Of a DNA stretch of 64,000 bases, positions 21,929 to 30,421 are shown one piece after another. The translations under genes and the position numbers were made by a program. The notes below the pieces were generated by a model that made no database searches, had not been told where the DNA came from, and saw only the letters and a list, made by a program, of their open reading frames with translations. This DNA comes from Alkanindiges illinoisensis (GTDB lineage: Bacteria > Pseudomonadota > Gammaproteobacteria > Pseudomonadales > Moraxellaceae): the NCBI RefSeq assembly GCF_004377485.1, contig NZ_SNTY01000013.1:1-64000 (forward strand), read 5' to 3'. Position 1 is the stretch's first letter. Each line of letters opens with the position of its first letter.

Positions 21929-23263
21929 TTAAGGTTTTAGCAGCTCATTACCAGGCTGTAGTTGCGCTATCTGCTCGTTGCCTTCTGTTGGTTCATTCGG
22001 GACAAGCGCTTCAATTCCCAAAGCATTCATGCTCCATTCCAGTATTTCCGGATTTTCATGCATGGCTGCCTGCCGCACCAGTTGGGAGGGTGCATGAGCC
22101 AGCTTTGCGGTTAAGGCATTAGCCAGACGTTCCAGCACCTGTTCAGCATCCTGCCCCTGTGCCAGTAGCTGTCTGGCCTTGTCCAGTTCACTGGCCTTAA
22201 GCTGCTCAATATGACCACGATACGCCACAATATATGGTGTAGCCTGCTCACTGCGCTGCTGCCGGATAAACTGCGCTGACAACTGGCTCACCATTACTTC
22301 AGCTTCCAGTGCTGCCTGCCGGCGCTGTGCCAGATTGCCTTCAATGACAGTTTGCAGGTGATCCACATCATACAAATACACATCATTGAGCCGCGATACG
22401 GCCTGGTCAATATCGCGCGGCACTGCCAGATCAACCATCAGCATCGGCTTGAAGCGGCGTTTTTTTAATGCCTGCTTAACATCACTGGCATAAATAACCT
22501 GATGCAGACTGCCCGTGCAACTGGACACAATATCAGCACGTGGCAAGGCATCTGCCAGTTGATCAAAAGGAATAATTTCCACCGGCACCCGCGCCATCAA
22601 TTCATCTGCCAGCAGGGTTGCGCGCTCCACACCACGATTGCAAATCAGCAGACGTCCTACATTTTGCTCAACCAGATGACGGGCCACCAGCGTGTTCATC
22701 TCACCAGCCGCTACAATCAGTGCGGTAGTCTGGCTTAAGCTGCTAAACACCTGCTGCGCCAGTTGTACCACGGCATAGCCCATAGAAATGGCCTGCTCAC
22801 CGACAGCCGTTTCAGAACGTACTTTTTTGGCGGCATAAAAGGCATGTTCAAACAGGCGGCTTAACTGGCTGCTCACCGTACCAGCCTGCCGGGCCAATTG
22901 TAGGGCGTTTTTCACCTGGCCAAAAATCTGTGGTTCACCCAGCACCATCGAATCCAGCCCGCTGGCGACCCGAATCAGGTGGGTAATTGCTGATTCATTA
23001 TCAAATTGATAAACATGCTGCAACAGATCAGTACGCTGCAAACCATTAAAATGGGTCAGCCAGTCCAGTAGTAGATCGGGCTTTGGCGTAATGGCATAAA
23101 TCTCGGTACGGTTGCAGGTAGACAGAATCACCAGATCATTGAGATGACAAAATGCACAGGCTTCATGCAGTGCCGTGGCCAGACGCTCAGGCGAAAACGC
23201 GACTTTCTCACGCAAGTCAACTGATGCCGTAGTGTGGTTAACGCCTAACGCAAAGAAACCCAT
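21929..23263 (-). CDS. hemA: Glutamyl-tRNA reductase
   Basis: First enzyme of C5-pathway tetrapyrrole synthesis, reducing glutamyl-tRNA to glutamate-1-semialdehyde with NADPH. The 444 residues contain the catalytic Cys50 in LSTCNRTE, the GVNHTTASVDLREK start, the NADPH domain with LIVAAGEMNTLVARHL, and the C-terminal dimerisation domain. It is divergent from the TPR gene at 23350. Terminal tail after LVPNEPTEG is longer than minimal but unremarkable. Confidence 0.96.
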   Translation of the reverse strand: MGFFALGVNHTTASVDLREKVAFSPERLATALHEACAFCHLNDLVILSTCNRTEIYAITPKPDLLLDWLTHFNGLQRTDLLQHVYQFDNESAITHLIRVASGLDSMVLGEPQIFGQVKNALQLARQAGTVSSQLSRLFEHAFYAAKKVRSETAVGEQAISMGYAVVQLAQQVFSSLSQTTALIVAAGEMNTLVARHLVEQNVGRLLICNRGVERATLLADELMARVPVEIIPFDQLADALPRADIVSSCTGSLHQVIYASDVKQALKKRRFKPMLMVDLAVPRDIDQAVSRLNDVYLYDVDHLQTVIEGNLAQRRQAALEAEVMVSQLSAQFIRQQRSEQATPYIVAYRGHIEQLKASELDKARQLLAQGQDAEQVLERLANALTAKLAHAPSQLVRQAAMHENPEILEWSMNALGIEALVPNEPTEGNEQIAQLQPGNELLKP

Positions 23264-23349
23264 ATTGCGTGGATTGCTGCAAAAAAATATGTGCTATTGT
23301 GCGTTATCTACCGCACAAACTCAAACTATTCGCAAAAACAGGAACACCT

Positions 23350-25026
23350 TTGTCCGTATTTTCCCCCTCACATGCTTGTGTTAGCGCTAGTCGGCAATGC
23401 CTGTGCAGCTTGCTGATGGGGAGTCTTATTTCACTGCAATCGGTGCAGGCCTTTAAAAATAGTAATATCCCTATCACTCCAGTCAATGATCATTTTAGTG
23501 GCAGCATGCAGGCCGAGTTTCTACTGGCGCGGCAACAACAGGCCAAAGCCGTGGCTATTTACCAGAAAATGGCATTCGAAACACTGACACCCAGTATTCT
23601 GGAGCGCGCCCTGACGGTATCGATTGATGCACAGGATGATAAAACCGCCCTAAACATAGCCAAGCATTGGGTAGAAAATGAACCACAAGACACCCCGGCC
23701 CAGTTTTATTTAGCGCACCTGGCACTTAAAACCCATGACTATCCATTGGCTGGGCGGATTCTTGACCAGATTTTAAGTGCCGATGCGGATGTTGCACTGG
23801 ATCAGGTACTGGCTGGTATTTACCCTGAAAATGAACAGGACCGCCAGCAACTGTTAAATGCCCTGATTCATCTGGACATGCACAGTAACCCGTCGCTGCT
23901 GGTGCTGATTGCAGGCTTACAGGCTCAAAATGGCCAACTGGATGACGCCTTAAAACGCATTAACCGTGCGCTTAAAAAACGTCCTGATGTCACCGCATTT
24001 ATGACATTAAAGGCCAACATACTCATTGCACAAAATAAAAATGCCGAACTGATGCAATGGCTGGACAAGCAAACCACGCTACAACCCGGCAATAAAAGCC
24101 TGAAACTGTTTGAAGTCCGCTATTTGCTCAAGCAAAACCAGCAGCCCAAAGCCCTTAAAAAACTGGATGGCATGATCGGGCAATGGCCTGATGACACCGA
24201 AATTTTGCTGCTGGCCGGCTTGGTGAGCATTGATGAGCAGCAATATGCCAAGGCAGAACAATACCTGCTAAAGCTGTTGCAGCAGGAAGCCTATATGGAT
24301 CAGGCCTACTATTATCTGGCTATCAATGCGCAGCGGCAGCATAAGATTGATCTGGCAAGCGCCTACTACAAACGGGTGGAAGGCACACTGTATCAAAGTG
24401 CCCAGAAAAAAATGGCGCTGATGCTGGCAGAACAACAAGCGCTGCCACAGGCAATTTCCCATCTGACGCAGGAGCGGGTTAATCATCCCGGTGAAGCCAG
24501 TTTTCTTTACCAGTTACAGGTACAACTGCTCAAGGATAACCATCAGCCGGACACAGCACGCTCACTGCTGGACGAAGCCCTTAAAAACCTGCCTGATGAC
24601 CCTGAACTGATTTATGCCCGTGTGTTGCTGCTCAAGCCCAATGAACAGGCCTTGCTGGATCAGGAACTGGAACGCCTGCTGGGTATTGAACCCAATAGCC
24701 CAACCTATTTAAACGCTTATGCCTATACACTGGCCACCCAGAATCGCCGTCTCAATGATGCCCGGCAACTGGCTGAACGGGCCAATACGCTGGCTCCCGA
24801 CCAGCCTGCCATTCTGGACACGCTGGGGCTGGTAGCATTCCTGCAAAAAGACTACGACAGTGCCATCAAAGCGCTGCAAAAAGCCCTGTCCTTTGGCGAT
24901 AATCTCAATATTGCCATGAGGCTGGCCAAGGTTTATCAGGCCAAAGGGGAAATGGCAGCTTATAATACCTTAAAATCCAAGCTGCAAGCCCAGTATCCCG
25001 ATAACATTCAGGTGCGAAGCCTGTAA
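23350..25026 (+). CDS. Secreted tetratricopeptide-repeat protein
   Basis: The protein is 558 residues from a TTG start at 23350, chosen because AGGAA precedes it at normal spacing and the product then opens with a signal-peptide-like segment (CLCSLLMGSLISLQSVQA). An upstream ATG at 23269 would place this hydrophobic segment internally. The rest consists of about ten degenerate TPRs, such as AEFLLARQQQAKAVAIYQKM, LDDALKRINRALKKRP and DYDSAIKALQKALSFGD. Likely a periplasmic or membrane-anchored scaffold; partner unknown. It lies between hemA and lolB; a similar TPR gene occupies this place in Acinetobacter as I recall. Confidence 0.8.
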   Translation: MSVFSPSHACVSASRQCLCSLLMGSLISLQSVQAFKNSNIPITPVNDHFSGSMQAEFLLARQQQAKAVAIYQKMAFETLTPSILERALTVSIDAQDDKTALNIAKHWVENEPQDTPAQFYLAHLALKTHDYPLAGRILDQILSADADVALDQVLAGIYPENEQDRQQLLNALIHLDMHSNPSLLVLIAGLQAQNGQLDDALKRINRALKKRPDVTAFMTLKANILIAQNKNAELMQWLDKQTTLQPGNKSLKLFEVRYLLKQNQQPKALKKLDGMIGQWPDDTEILLLAGLVSIDEQQYAKAEQYLLKLLQQEAYMDQAYYYLAINAQRQHKIDLASAYYKRVEGTLYQSAQKKMALMLAEQQALPQAISHLTQERVNHPGEASFLYQLQVQLLKDNHQPDTARSLLDEALKNLPDDPELIYARVLLLKPNEQALLDQELERLLGIEPNSPTYLNAYAYTLATQNRRLNDARQLAERANTLAPDQPAILDTLGLVAFLQKDYDSAIKALQKALSFGDNLNIAMRLAKVYQAKGEMAAYNTLKSKLQAQYPDNIQVRSL

Positions 25027-25134
25027 CTATTGCTGGAATTTTTAGCTTTTTTCAAAAAACCACAAAATGCCTGCCCTGACTATCAGCAATTTCCCTACAA
25101 TACATGATTAATTTCACTCACTTAAAATTAAATC

Positions 25135-25758
25135 ATGTCTGCTCAGATTAGCCAGTCCCAAGTTTTACGTCTTTCTACTGCCGTGTTGGTTGGCTGTATC
25201 AGTCTGGGGCTAGGTGGTTGTCAAAAAACCCTTAAAGCACCTACCCTAAGTACTCCCCTGCCCAGTCAGGAAATGGTTAAAACCCAGTTTAGTATTGCAG
25301 GCAAAATTGGCGTTAGAACGCCGCAGCAAAATGGCAGTGCCTTTTATGCCTGGACTCAGGTCAATAATTACTTTGCCATTGACCTGACAGGCGCGCTGGG
25401 TATCGGGCAAACCCGCATTGAAGGCATTCCCGGCAAGGTCACATTAACCAGCGCCAAAACCGGAACCTTGCAGGCCGCGAGTCCAGAAGAACTACTGCAA
25501 CAGGCAACAGGCTGGCAAGCTCCTATTTCCTATCTGGTATCGTGGGTACAGGGCAAACCTGCTTCAGGCAGTGCACAAGCCCAGTATGATGAACAACGCC
25601 GTTTAAAAACCCTTGCTGAAGGGGGCTGGCAGGTGCAGTTAAGCTATGACAATGCAGACCCGCTCCCCCAAAAACTGGTAATGATTCAAACCCTGCCCCA
25701 AGGCGAAAACCGCGTAACCCTTACCATCCAGTCGCGTGAGGATGCAGCACAACCATGA
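25135..25758 (+). CDS. lolB: Outer-membrane lipoprotein receptor LolB
   Basis: Accepts lipoproteins from LolA and inserts them in the outer membrane. The 207 residues carry a lipoprotein signal with Cys29 in LGLGGCQK, and the LolB fold with FSIAGKIGVRTPQQNGSAFY, WTQVNNYFAIDLTGALGIG and a C-terminal segment AEGGWQVQLSY. The stop overlaps the ispE start (ATGA), the conserved lolB-ispE pairing. Confidence 0.92.
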   Translation: MSAQISQSQVLRLSTAVLVGCISLGLGGCQKTLKAPTLSTPLPSQEMVKTQFSIAGKIGVRTPQQNGSAFYAWTQVNNYFAIDLTGALGIGQTRIEGIPGKVTLTSAKTGTLQAASPEELLQQATGWQAPISYLVSWVQGKPASGSAQAQYDEQRRLKTLAEGGWQVQLSYDNADPLPQKLVMIQTLPQGENRVTLTIQSREDAAQP

Positions 25759-26591
25759 GTCAACTCACGCTTCCCTCGCCAGCCAAGCTAAACCTGTTTT
25801 TGCACATTACCGGTAAACGCACTGATGGCTATCACAACCTGCAATCTGTATTTCAACTTATTGATTTATATGATTACCTGAGTTTTGATATTAACCATAC
25901 CAGCTTAAGCATCAACCAGCTGGATGACGTTGCCAGTGAAGATAACCTGATTATTAAGGCAGCGCGTTTATTAAAACAGCACACAGGCTATTCCGGGGGT
26001 TGCCGTATTGAACTGCAAAAAAATGTTCCGATTGGTGGCGGCGTTGGTGGCGGTTCTTCTAATGCAGCCACGACCCTGCTGGCTTTAAATACCTTATGGC
26101 AAACTGGCCTAACGCTGACCGAACTGGCCAAACTAGGCATTCAACTGGGTGCGGATGTTCCCATTTTTATCTTGGGTAAAAATGCCTGGGCGGAAGGCGT
26201 TGGTGAGCGGTTGGTGGCTGTCGATTTACCGCAAATTGATTATATTGTGCTCAAGCCTGATTGTTTTATCAGCACTAAGCAACTTTTTTCACAAGAATCA
26301 TTGACAAGAAACACGCCAGAAACTACATTTGCCGCCTATCAGCAAAACCCAACGCAATTTGGTAATAATTTCGAGGCAATTGCCCAAAAATTATATCCTG
26401 AAGTTGCACAAGCGCTAGCCTATCTCAACCAGTTTGGTCAGGCACGTTTGACAGGTACAGGAGCCTGTGTGTTTTTACCGGTTCAGCCGGAACAGGACGT
26501 CACAGCGATAATGCAGAATACGCCTTGCAAAAGCTACTTTTGCCACGGTCTGCAGAACTCTCCAGTACATGAACAGTTGGGTCTGGTTTAA
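25755..26591 (+). CDS. ispE: 4-diphosphocytidyl-2-C-methyl-D-erythritol kinase
   Basis: GHMP-family kinase of the MEP isoprenoid pathway, phosphorylating CDP-methylerythritol. The 278 residues show PSPAKLNLFLHI at the start, the ATP-binding loop PIGGGVGGGSSNA (residues 92-104) and the GADVPIF catalytic-Asp segment. Start overlaps lolB by 4 bp. The C-terminal ARLTGTGACVF motif is intact. Confidence 0.96.
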   Translation: MSQLTLPSPAKLNLFLHITGKRTDGYHNLQSVFQLIDLYDYLSFDINHTSLSINQLDDVASEDNLIIKAARLLKQHTGYSGGCRIELQKNVPIGGGVGGGSSNAATTLLALNTLWQTGLTLTELAKLGIQLGADVPIFILGKNAWAEGVGERLVAVDLPQIDYIVLKPDCFISTKQLFSQESLTRNTPETTFAAYQQNPTQFGNNFEAIAQKLYPEVAQALAYLNQFGQARLTGTGACVFLPVQPEQDVTAIMQNTPCKSYFCHGLQNSPVHEQLGLV

Positions 26592-26603
26592 CGTGATTAT
26601 CAA

Positions 26604-26609
26604 TATGAT
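26604..26609 (+). promoter_or_regulatory. Probable -10 box of the first tRNA-Gln gene
   Basis: TATGAT lies 13 bp before the tRNA 5' end, the same distance as the -10 of the second copy. The -35 region within the end of ispE is poor. Confidence 0.4.
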
Positions 26610-26622
26610 CATCTACGTCAAC

Positions 26623-26697
26623 AGGGGCGTCGCCAAGTGGTAAGGCACCGGGTTTTGATCCCGGCATCCGTTGGTTCGAATCCAGCCGCCCCTGCCA
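26623..26697 (+). tRNA. tRNA-Gln (anticodon UUG), copy 1
   Basis: A 75-nt cloverleaf: acceptor AGGGGCG/CGCCCCT, anticodon stem CCGGG/CCCGG with loop TTTTGAT (anticodon TTG), T-arm with GGTTCGAATCC, discriminator G and encoded CCA. Identical to copy 2 at 26833. Confidence 0.97.
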
Positions 26698-26791
26698 TTT
26701 TAACTGACTGATATTATCTTAAAACCGGAACATGGTTGTGCTTAACTGTTTAAAATGTGATTTTTCAACAGCACATTTTATGTAAATCAGC

Positions 26792-26820
26792 TTGACAGTT
26801 TACAGCAACAACACTATAGT
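26792..26820 (+). promoter_or_regulatory. Consensus sigma-70 promoter for tRNA-Gln copy 2
   Basis: Perfect TTGACA (26792-26797), 17-bp spacer, TATAGT (26815-26820), 12 bp before the tRNA 5' end. Each tRNA copy therefore seems to have its own promoter. Confidence 0.85.
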
Positions 26821-26832
26821 TTCCGCCGACTT

Positions 26833-26907
26833 AGGGGCGTCGCCAAGTGGTAAGGCACCGGGTTTTGATCCCGGCATCCGTTGGTTCGAATCCAGCCGCC
26901 CCTGCCA
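26833..26907 (+). tRNA. tRNA-Gln (anticodon UUG), copy 2
   Basis: Identical 75-nt sequence to the copy at 26623, including the encoded CCA. The two are separated by 135 bp of unrelated sequence, indicating a gene-dosage duplication kept identical by conversion or recent origin. Confidence 0.97.
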
Positions 26908-27060
26908 TATTCCAAACTACTTTTCCTTAATTCTGTTAGAAAATCATAGGCTTTCTAATTTACAGCGGAAGAGTAGTGCTTTTCGTTTTTGTTGTTGCGC
27001 TTAAGTGAATATAAGATTTTATTTTGTTTTGTAGAGCAAAGTAATTTCTGTTATTTCCTA

Positions 27061-27239
27061 TAGAAAATCACAGATTTTTTCATGCGCATGGGCAGCTCTT
27101 AGCAGTTGCCTTATTTTTGCATGAAAATTGTAGATTTCCTCTTGCGCTTGGGCAAAGCAGTGCTTTGCTTAACCCTTATAGGAAAATCATAGATTTTCCC
27201 TTGCACTCGGGCAAAGCAGTGCTTTGCTTAACCCTCGTT
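27061..27239 (-). repeat. Tandem cluster of palindromic repeats upstream of prs
   Basis: Two near-identical units (27141-27176 and 27200-27239) share a 27-bp core at a 59-bp period containing the hairpin GCAAAGC-AGT-GCTTTGC. Between them lies an AT palindrome, GAAAATCATAGATTTTC (27182-27198). A third, degenerate unit (27061-27110) shows the same order of an AT palindrome, GCGCATGGGCA and a broken stem; a still weaker trace starts near 26941. Orientation is opposite to the copies at 337 and 29525. The last unit ends directly at the prs ribosome-binding site. Confidence 0.8.
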
Positions 27240-27249
27240 CAGGTGAAAC

Positions 27250-28203
27250 ATGCCTAATCTTGTCGTTTTTAGTGGCAATGCCCACACCGCTCTGGCCCAT
27301 AAAGTGGTCAGTCATCTTCATATTCCATTGGGTTCGGCCATTGTTAACCGTTTCTCTGATGGCGAAATCGCGGTGGAAATCACTGAAAATGTTCGCGGTA
27401 AAGACGTGTTTATCGTTCAGCCAACCTGTAGCCCGACAAACGACAACCTGATGGAAATTCTGGTCATGGCCGATGCATTGCGTCGTTCCAGTGCTGGCCG
27501 TATTACCGCAGTTATTCCCTATTTTGGCTATGCCCGTCAGGACCGTCGTCCACGTTCTGCCCGTGTGCCCATTACTGCCAAAGTCGTTGCCGACATGCTA
27601 ACCACCGTCGGTATTGACCGCGTTGTGATGATTGACCTACATGCCGACCAGATTCAGGGCTTCTTTGATATTCCGGTTGACAACATCTATGGTTCGCCCA
27701 TTTTGCTTGCCGACCTGCGCCAGCAACAATATGACAACCTGATTGTGGTTTCTCCTGATATTGGTGGTGTAGTGCGTGCCCGCGCCATTGCCAAGCAAAT
27801 GGGCGATGTAGACCTTGCCATTATTGATAAGCGCCGTCCGAAAGCCAATGAAGCTCAGGTGATGCATATTATTGGTGATGTTTCAGGCCGTGATTGCGTA
27901 ATTGTTGATGACATGGTGGACACTGCCGGAACCTTGTGCAAGGCTGCTGAAGCCCTGAAAAAATTTGGTGCTCGGCGTGTAGTGGCCTATTGTACCCATC
28001 CGGTATTATCTGGCCCGGCCATCAGTAATCTGGAAAATTCGGTTATTGACGAGCTGGTGGTTACAGATACCATTCCATTATCGGATGCTGCTCAGCAATG
28101 CGATAAGATTCGTCAGGTGTCAGTGTCTGCCATGGTTGCTGAAACGGTTCGTCGTATTAATAACGAAGAATCCATCAGCGCCATGTTTGATGAAAGTATT
28201 TAA
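27250..28203 (+). CDS. prs: Ribose-phosphate pyrophosphokinase (PRPP synthetase)
   Basis: Makes PRPP from ribose-5-phosphate and ATP for nucleotide, His and Trp synthesis. The 317 residues include [20 protein letters not shown], the [19 protein letters not shown]-binding region, [12 protein letters not shown] with the catalytic His, and the PRPP-binding loop [22 protein letters not shown] precedes the ATG, and the upstream intergenic repeat runs right up to it, so the repeat hairpins must be in the 5' leader if the promoter is upstream of them. Confidence 0.97.
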   Translation: MPNLVVFSGNAHTALAHKVVSHLHIPLGSAIVNRFSDGEIAVEITENVRGKDVFIVQPTCSPTNDNLMEILVMADALRRSSAGRITAVIPYFGYARQDRRPRSARVPITAKVVADMLTTVGIDRVVMIDLHADQIQGFFDIPVDNIYGSPILLADLRQQQYDNLIVVSPDIGGVVRARAIAKQMGDVDLAIIDKRRPKANEAQVMHIIGDVSGRDCVIVDDMVDTAGTLCKAAEALKKFGARRVVAYCTHPVLSGPAISNLENSVIDELVVTDTIPLSDAAQQCDKIRQVSVSAMVAETVRRINNEESISAMFDESI

Positions 28204-28269
28204 TGCTATTGAATAAGATTTAACCCTATTTTTTTGTAGTGATACTTTTCGTTTACTACAAAAAATCCC

Positions 28270-28300
28270 AGCTGAACTGGTCGCAAGTTCAGCTTTTTTT
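28270..28300 (+). terminator. Terminator between prs and rplY
   Basis: Stem AGCTGAAC/GTTCAGCT with loop TGGTCGCAA, followed by seven T. An A/T-rich hairpin (TTTTTGTAGT/ACTACAAAAA) precedes it. As rplY follows after only 18 bp, it may act as partial read-through control, or the rplY promoter lies within this region. Confidence 0.75.
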
Positions 28301-28317
28301 AACTGTTAGGACATATC

Positions 28318-28920
28318 ATGACTGATTTTAACTTAAATGCCGTAGCACGTGATCAGCAAGGGAAAGGTGCGAGCCGCCGCCTGCGTCACGCGAACCTGGT
28401 ACCTGCCGTAATTTACGGTGGTGAACAAGCTCCTCAGAGCATTTCCATTGCATTCAAGGATCTGGTAAAGGTTCTGGAAAGCGAAGCGTTTTACTCCCAC
28501 ATTGTTAACCTGAGTGTTGATGGCCAGGTACAACCTGTTGTGCTAAAAGCATTACAGCGTCATCCTGCTAAAAACTTCCCAATGCATGCTGACTTCCTGC
28601 GTGTTGATGCAACCCATACAATTAACGTACGTGTTCCATTGCACTTCATTAATCAGGAAACTTCAGTTGGTGTGAAGCAGCAAGGTGGTATTGTTTCCAT
28701 TATTGCAAATGACGTAGAAATCATTACCCTGCCTGGTAACCTGCCTGAGTTCATCGAAGTTGATCTGGCTCAGGTTGAAGTCGGTACTGTGGTTCACCTG
28801 TCTGACATTAAACTGCCAGAAGGCGTAAAAATTGCTGCACTGGAACAAGGTGCTAGCCATGACAACGCCATTGCTAACATCCATGCACCAGCTGGTGGTA
28901 GCCAGGATAGCGCTGAATAA
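28318..28920 (+). CDS. rplY: 50S ribosomal protein L25 (long CTC/TL5 form)
   Basis: Binds 5S rRNA in the large subunit. The 200-residue length marks the long form with an N-terminal L25 RNA-binding domain (KGASRRLRHANLVPAVIYGG) and a C-terminal CTC beta domain (TINVRVPLHFINQETSVG onward), whereas E. coli has only the short one. AGGACATATC precedes the ATG. The pair rplY-pth is a widespread gene order. Confidence 0.95.
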   Translation: MTDFNLNAVARDQQGKGASRRLRHANLVPAVIYGGEQAPQSISIAFKDLVKVLESEAFYSHIVNLSVDGQVQPVVLKALQRHPAKNFPMHADFLRVDATHTINVRVPLHFINQETSVGVKQQGGIVSIIANDVEIITLPGNLPEFIEVDLAQVEVGTVVHLSDIKLPEGVKIAALEQGASHDNAIANIHAPAGGSQDSAE

Positions 28921-28948
28921 GCCTAACCTGTCATATTGAGCTAGACCA

Positions 28949-29536
28949 TTGAATAAATTGTCACTCATTGTTGGTCTGGGCAATCCGGGTTCGGAATATG
29001 CCCAGACCCGTCATAATGCGGGCTTCTGGTATGTCCAGCAACTGGCTGACCAGTACCGCATTAGTCTTAAGAACGACCCGCGCTTTTTTGGCATTTCCGG
29101 TCGTGGTACGATTGAAGGACAGGAAGTCAGATTATTACTTCCAACCACGTTCATGAATCGTTCCGGACAATCGGTTGCCCCGTTTGTCAAATTTTTCCAG
29201 ATTCCAGTTCAACAAATCCTCATTGCGCATGATGAGCTTGACATGCCTGCGGGTATCATTCGCCTTAAGACAGGCGGTGGGCATGGTGGCCATAATGGGC
29301 TGCGTGATATTGTGCCGCATATTGGCGCTGATTTTCACCGCCTGCGCATTGGCATTGGTCATCCGGGTTCGCGTGAAAAAGTCACTGGCCATGTTTTAGG
29401 TAAGGCACCGCAAGCCGAACAAAATTTATTGGATCAGGCCATTGAACAAGCGCTCCAGCAAACCCATCTATTGGTAAATGGTGACGTGGCCAAGGCCATG
29501 AACCAGCTCAACGCGTTCAAGCCTGAGCGAGGATAA
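28949..29536 (+). CDS. pth: Peptidyl-tRNA hydrolase
   Basis: Releases peptides from prematurely dissociated peptidyl-tRNA. The 195 residues include VGLGNPGSEYAQTRHNAG with catalytic His22, the FMNRSGQSV segment and HDELDMPAG. The start appears to be TTG at 28949 (MNKLSLIVGLGNPG), with a second TTG nine bases later. The final codons (Glu-Arg-Gly-stop, GAGCGAGGATAA) are the first 12 bases of a palindromic repeat, so repeat insertion may have set the present C-terminus. Confidence 0.95.
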   Translation: MNKLSLIVGLGNPGSEYAQTRHNAGFWYVQQLADQYRISLKNDPRFFGISGRGTIEGQEVRLLLPTTFMNRSGQSVAPFVKFFQIPVQQILIAHDELDMPAGIIRLKTGGGHGGHNGLRDIVPHIGADFHRLRIGIGHPGSREKVTGHVLGKAPQAEQNLLDQAIEQALQQTHLLVNGDVAKAMNQLNAFKPERG

Positions 29537-29646
29537 AGCGAAGTATCACTTCGCCCAAGCGCAAGAAAAAAATCTATGATTTTTTTGCGAGGATAAGCAG
29601 AGCCACTACGTCTTGCAGCATATATGCCTCATCTGCCCGAGCACAA
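29525..29646 (+). repeat. Palindromic repeat pair downstream of and overlapping pth
   Basis: Unit 3a (29525-29565) reads GAGCGAGGATAA, hairpin GCGAAGT-ATC-ACTTCGC, CCAAGCGCAAG. It is followed by the AT palindrome AAAAATCTATGATTTTT (29566-29586 region) and unit 3b (29588-29646), which has the same flanks but a larger loop containing GCATATATGC. A degenerate third trace continues to about 29690. The AT palindrome and hairpin alternate just as upstream of prs, but in the opposite orientation. Confidence 0.75.
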
Positions 29647-29910
29647 GACCGAAGGCTATGCGTGAAGATAATGTGGCACTGCTTCGCCTTGTAGCATAAA
29701 TCTCTCCTTATTTTGGCATCAACTGCGACAGGTCATTTACATTCAATCTCAGGATTTTGTGATTATCCGCACAAATTACTTGCAGCACCGCACTGAACAC
29801 GGCAAAATGTCGCCGTTTCAAAGCGGAACAAGCTTTTGCAAAATATCCGGTGTTTAAACTGCTGATATTTTGCCAGCGTTGGTTACCCTACTCCTCAGGA
29901 GACATTTGCC
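29647..29910 (+). other. Remainder of the pth-panD gap
   Basis: Contains the degenerate repeat trace, then sequence without recognisable genes. The panD promoter must lie here; I could not fix a convincing -35/-10 pair. Confidence 0.3.
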
Positions 29911-30291
29911 ATGCAAACTCATATGCTTAAATGTAAAATTCACCGTGCGGTTGTAACCCATGCTGAGCTACATTATGAAGGTTCCTGCGCCATTGATGGC
30001 AAGCTGATGGATCTGGCCGGTTTACTAGAATACGAACAAATTCAGGTCTGGAACGTGACCAATGGCAAGCGTTTTACCACCTATGCCATTCGCGGTGAAG
30101 ATAATTCCGGCATTATTTCGGTCAATGGTGGTGCTGCGCATCATGCGGATGTGGGCGATATTATTATTATTGCAGCGTTCGGGGTTTATACTGAAGTTGA
30201 GCTAAAATCCTATAAGCCACGCTTGGTTTATGCCAATCCGGATAATACTGTCAACCACACCACCAATGTGATTCCAGTTCAGGTGGCCTGA
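29911..30291 (+). CDS. panD: Aspartate 1-decarboxylase precursor
   Basis: Pyruvoyl enzyme making beta-alanine for pantothenate and CoA. The proenzyme is 126 residues and self-cleaves between Gly24 and Ser25 in [10 protein letters not shown]; Ser25 becomes the pyruvoyl group. IWNVTNGKR-type segment ([15 protein letters not shown]), [15 protein letters not shown] and the IPVQVA terminus are typical. AGGAGA precedes the ATG at 8-bp spacing. Confidence 0.97.
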   Translation: MQTHMLKCKIHRAVVTHAELHYEGSCAIDGKLMDLAGLLEYEQIQVWNVTNGKRFTTYAIRGEDNSGIISVNGGAAHHADVGDIIIIAAFGVYTEVELKSYKPRLVYANPDNTVNHTTNVIPVQVA

Positions 30292-30351
30292 TCAACTCAA
30301 AAATATCTAAACTTTCTAGTCTGCTGAACTACTGCTGACTGGCAAGCTCTC

Positions 30352-30386
30352 AAAAAAGCCTATGCAATGACATAGGCTTTTTATTT
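30352..30386. terminator. Bidirectional terminator between panD and the SutA-like gene
   Basis: Perfect stem AAAAAAGCCTATG/CATAGGCTTTTT with loop CAATGA, flanked by A and T runs on both sides, between convergent genes. Confidence 0.88.
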
Positions 30387-30421
30387 AGGTACTAGTTTTT
30401 AAGTACTAAATGGTTCGCACA

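Noticed and set aside
26792-27004. 70-codon ORF across the second tRNA-Gln
   Set aside because: It reads through a tRNA gene and part of the degenerate repeats, so it is fortuitous.
27061-27239. Regularly spaced repeats near prs as a CRISPR array
   Set aside because: Only two to three units, spacers are themselves a conserved AT palindrome, and no cas genes are present.
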